Shown here piece after piece: positions 60,711 to 64,000 of a stretch of DNA of 64,000 bases (positions are counted from its first letter, which is position 1; each line of letters starts with the position of its first letter). The position numbers were made by a program, and so were the translations under genes. The stretch comes from Pyrenopolyporus hunteri. Taxonomy: Eukaryota; Ascomycota; Sordariomycetes; Xylariales; Hypoxylaceae. The notes beneath the pieces were generated by a model. The model saw only the letters and a program-made list of their open reading frames with translations, was not told the origin of the DNA and ran no database searches. The stretch is from positions 124,001 to 188,000 of the forward strand of contig CADCXC010000040.1 in assembly GCA_902806595.1 (NCBI GenBank), given 5' to 3'.

Positions 60711-61993
60711 ATGGGATTCGCTGAATTATTCCGGTACTTGTACCGTTTCATTGACTCTTTTCTAAACTCCTTGCTTGCGAGATGCCACTTAGTAAGTAGA
60801 GCACGCCCCTTTCCCAGCCCATACGTATGCGGGATAAGATATTTGCTGACTCGCAACACGCATAGTCTGCGAATGGAGAATACGGTTGGAAATCCCTTGA
60901 TCGCAAGGTGAGCAAACAGCCAATTTCACTCGTCGTCGCCTTTTCCCGTCCGCGGGCCTTTTGCACTAACACCCCGACCCAAAATTAGACGGGGAAACTC
61001 ATGCGCGAGCAGCAGCCCCTGACGAAGAAGATCAAACTACTACTTCTCTTCAACCCGCTGACGGAATGGATCGATACGACGCATCTGATGCGGCTCTGGA
61101 TCCACAACAAATCCGTGCGGAAGGGCGAGGAGGAGGGCACGCCTGCCTCGCATAACCAGATCCGGACCTTCGTGGACACGTACGGTATCGACATGTCTCA
61201 GTTCGAACCTTCGGAGATCGAGCAGTACAAGACCTTCGAAGACTTCTTCATCCGCGCGCACCGTCCGGGGTCGCGGCCTATCACCGATCCGGATGACCCC
61301 GCGGGAGCCGTCGTGGTCGCCGACTCGCGCGTTGTGACGTATGAATCCGTCGCCGAGACGCGGAAGCTGTGGATCAAGGGGACGGATTTCACGATGACGA
61401 ACTTGGTTATGGATACGCAGCTGGGGGCGCGGTTCGCGGACGCAGCCGTCGCCAGCTTCCGCCTGTCGCCGCAGGACTACCACCGCTATCACTCGCCCGT
61501 GACCGGCGCCACCAAGGCTTTCCGCAGTATCCCCGGCGATTACTACCAAGTCGACCCCATCGCACTGCAGAGCCGCGTCAATATCCTCAATGCCAACGCC
61601 CGCTCCTACCTGGTCATTGAGACCGAGCACTTCGGCGACGTACTGTTCGTAGCCATCGGCGCGACCGACGTCGGTACTGTGCGGTACGCCCTACGACTTC
61701 CCCTCTCCCACGAATTTCACCCCCCCGCCGTTCATTTAGTCCGAATGTGATGAGCTAATGCATTTGCGAGCAGCATCCACGAGAAGTTCCAGAAGCCCGG
61801 CACCAAGATCAAGAAGGGCGACGAGATCGGGTACTTCCAATTCGGCGGGTCGTCCATCATCGTCGCATTCCAGAAGGGCGCGATCCGGTTCGATCAGGAC
61901 CTGTTAGACCTTAGCCGGCAGAGGATTCAGGTCTCGGTTGAGGTCGGGATGAGCCTGGGGAGAGCCAACCCCATGCATAAGAAGGTATCTTGA
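60711..61993 (+). CDS. Phosphatidylserine decarboxylase-family pyruvoyl enzyme
   Basis: Predicted 345 aa in four exons: 60,711-60,791, 60,866-60,907 (42 nt), 60,989-61,683, 61,774-61,993. Junctions restore SANGEYGWKSLDRK|TGKLMREQQPL and GTV(R)IHEKFQKPG. The proenzyme triad is visible: Asp in VVVADSR (about 153), His in DYHRYHSPV (206 and 209), and the self-cleavage motif as FGGSS (Gly298-Ser299), a variant of LGST like the GGST of Psd2-type enzymes. Cleavage before Ser299 would make an alpha-chain of about 47 residues bearing the pyruvoyl group. No C2 domain is present and the N-terminus is short, so this is the compact form found beside housekeeping PSDs in many fungi. Substrate may be phosphatidylserine or, as in PsiD, an amino acid; the sequence does not decide. 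Confidence 0.9.
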
Positions 61994-62717
61994 CGTGGGC
62001 TGCCGGGATTAGTACGGTGCTTGGAGATGTAGTATTGTCCAAATTAAAAGCATTAGCGATATTGGTAAGAGCAGGTATATACCGGTAGAGTTGGGTTAGG
62101 TCAGGGAAAAGGGGTGTTCTAGGTGTCTGTTCTTCATCCATACTCGATTATCCCGATACTCCGCTGATCCGATCCTCAGTATGTACGTGGGTAGATATAC
62201 CGCCATGCCTCATTGTTCAATTGTCGCGTATGCTCATTTGTCGCGCTACCAATTATTCGCATCCTGCGACGTTAGAGTAGGCGATTCCTAGATTTAGGTC
62301 GACCAAGTGAAGGCCCTCATACGATCCATTCTTCCCTTGACCTGGGGTATACCACCTTTATGTAAATATCCTTTGAAGCCCCAACTCCTTTGTCCGACCC
62401 CTTTTGAGTATAAGGGGGGAGTGTGTCGAGTATTTGAGGGGCGCTTAATGCCGGCCAAGAGCCTGCGGAGAAGCCTGGGGAGAGCTACGTTGGCGATGCG
62501 ATCGATGTGACGTCGGCTGCACGAATCCTGCATTACCTCCAACAACTGCCTTGCCAGCATTCCCACCCTATATAAATATCGTGGAACCCTCTCCCCGCTC
62601 TAGCCAAACCAGATCGCCCAACGCCAGCTTCGACCTCTCCCCCCTTTGAACAACGCGGATCGGGGAATTCCCTTTTAAGACGTCGTGCAACTATCTACCT
62701 ATCTTAGACCACCCACC
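61994..62717. other. Intergenic region between co-directional genes
   Basis: About 0.72 kb containing the 3' region of the decarboxylase gene and the promoter of the oxygenase gene, with a TATA-like box at 62,569. No gene seen. Confidence 0.6.
62569..62577 (+). promoter_or_regulatory. TATA-box-like element upstream of the 2OG oxygenase
   Basis: TATATAAAT lies about 140 bp upstream of the ATG at 62,718, in a stretch of balanced composition, followed by pyrimidine-rich leader sequence. Consistent with an inducible, TATA-containing promoter; unproven. Confidence 0.5.
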
Positions 62718-63844
62718 ATGCCTCACAGGGAAGAAGACCATACCGAATTCACCCCGGACTTATACCCGCCGTTCCCTTCCGATGTGCCTACGGTTTCGCT
62801 AGAGGCCATCTCCCTATCTAAATTAATTGACGGAAATGCGGCGGAGCAAGACCGCGTCTTTGAAGCCTGTGTCGGGCGCGGCTTCTTCTACCTGGACCTA
62901 GAGGGTTGCGCGGCGGGGGAGACGATCAGGAAGGGCGCAGAACAGATCGCGCTGGCGGGGGAGCGCGTGTTCCGGCTGCCGCTAACGGAGAAGATGGAGT
63001 ACCGGATGGCGAAGTCGCTGTTTGGGTATAAGCACGCGGGGGCGACCAGAACGGACAAAGCTGGCACCCCGGACACAGCCGAGTTCTTCAACGTCGGGAA
63101 GAATGACATGATCGTGCCTGATGAACGCATGGGTCGTCCGTGGCCGTCGCCTATCCTCGACGCAAAGCCGCTCTTTGCCGATTACGTCAAGACCGCACAT
63201 TCCGTAGGAATGACAATCATGGATATCCTCGCGCGGAAGCTCGGTATCGACCCGGCCGAGTTCAGAAACCGCCACAGGATCGAGGAGCCTTCGGGCGACC
63301 ACGTCCGCATCACGAGGGGTCCGCCGCGCGAGACGGACGAGATGCCCGAGATCCAGACTCCGTCGCATACCGATTTTGGGACGTAGGTGCTCTTTGTTCG
63401 GTTTCGCGTGTGACTATCATTAACGTGATCGTGCCCCGTAGCATTACCCTTCTAATGAATTGGCTCGGTGGGCTTCAGGTCTGGTCTGAGTCGGCGCGCA
63501 AGGTGCGACCGGGCGACGGCGAGCCGGACGTCCCGGGCGAATGGCTCTGGGTGAAGCCGAAGAGGGGCTGCGCTATCATCAATCTCGGCGACGCCGCCGT
63601 CAAGTTCACAAACGGTGTGCTATGTTCGGGTCGCCACCGCGTGATTCCGTCTCCCGGCGCGCAGGGTCGGTGGCCGCGCTACAGCATCGTCTACTTCGTC
63701 CGGCCCGAAGACCAGTGCGAAATGAAGACTCTCGAAGGGAAAGGAATCCCCATCAACCAGAAGGGCGAAGAAAGCGAAACACTGACGGCTAGGGAATGGA
63801 TATTTAGGCAAGCATCGGCACTAGGGAATCGCTTTGATAATTGA
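62718..63844 (+). CDS. 2-oxoglutarate/Fe(II) oxygenase, isopenicillin-N-synthase-like
   Basis: Predicted 355 aa, exons 62,718-63,382 and 63,442-63,844, with a 59-nt intron in phase 2 joining HTDFGT|ITLLMNW. The N-terminal DIOX_N-type domain includes VPTVSLEAISLSKL and GRGFFYLDL. The metal-binding facial triad is complete: His217 and Asp219 in PSHTDFG and His287 in GRHRVIPS; Arg301 with Ser303 in RYSIVYF is the usual 2-oxoglutarate carboxylate anchor. Expected to hydroxylate, desaturate or ring-close a small molecule using O2 and 2-oxoglutarate. The ATG at 62,718 (MPHREEDHTEF) is preferred over an upstream GTG. It lies about 0.7 kb downstream of the pyruvoyl decarboxylase on the same strand, which is suggestive of a shared pathway but not proof. 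Substrate unknown. Confidence 0.92.
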
Positions 63845-64000
63845 TAAAAGAAGAGGGGAGGGCTTGACTCCTGTTTGGGTTGCCCTTGATGTATCTCGCT
63901 GTTGCAATTCAGGCTTACCTAGGCGTGTCCGGCGGATGAGGCTAGGCCGCCATTAGATTGAGGCCATGTTCCATTGATGCACCGGTCCTTGTCACTACAA

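Overview
The window is a piece of a filamentous ascomycete (Pezizomycotina) nuclear chromosome. The evidence is short GT-AG introns (mostly 50-170 nt) with CTAAC/CTGAC-type branch sites, a Zn(II)2Cys6 regulator, several MFS permeases, and a large AT-rich block with the look of repeat-induced point mutation (RIP). Dense TACCTAGGTA-type intergenic palindromes and the protein sequences suggest Sordariomycetes, perhaps Xylariales, but that placement is tentative.

Layout. Positions 1 to about 9,893 form an almost gene-free AT block in which most surviving C and G bases sit in CpG. It holds a 22-bp minisatellite and three copies of a decayed repeat. It ends abruptly, and the remaining 54 kb is ordinary fungal DNA with 14 protein genes: a JEN-type carboxylate transporter (12.3-14.3 kb, +), a dienelactone-hydrolase-like/NTF2-like fusion (15.9-17.7, +), a DHA1-type MFS transporter (19.4-21.2, +), a vacuolar TRP channel YVC1 (22.1-24.0, -), a large AAA+ ATPase (29.8-33.4, +), RNA polymerase III subunit RPC31 (34.2-35.2, -), the proteasome-assembly chaperone HSM3 (36.0-37.3, +), a Zn2Cys6 transcription factor (37.7-39.5, -), the Arf-GEF SEC7 (44.2-49.9, -), PDH E2/LAT1 (52.3-53.7, +), a microbial-type PARG (54.1-55.7, -), a DAL5-like permease (56.4-58.2, -), a PSD-type pyruvoyl decarboxylase (60.7-62.0, +) and a 2-oxoglutarate/Fe(II) oxygenase (62.7-63.8, +). 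All exon structures were derived by hand from splice signals, reading-frame continuity and family sequence; they were not aligned to transcripts.

Function. The middle of the window is mainly housekeeping: Pol III transcription, proteasome assembly, Golgi traffic, pyruvate oxidation and vacuolar Ca2+ release. The flanks are accessory: transporters beside the AT block, and a possible small metabolic group (permease, pyruvoyl decarboxylase, 2OG oxygenase) at the right end. Gene-poor gaps of 2.3-5.8 kb carry simple repeats, a 501-bp foldback MITE at 26,598-27,098 with TA target-site duplication, and the dispersed palindromes. No rRNA, convincing tRNA, CRISPR array or intact autonomous transposon was found. 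The most unusual signals are the CpG-sparing hypermutation, the MITE with normal-composition ends and an AT-rich core, a 17-nt microexon, and the hydrolase-like protein that appears to have lost its catalytic residues.
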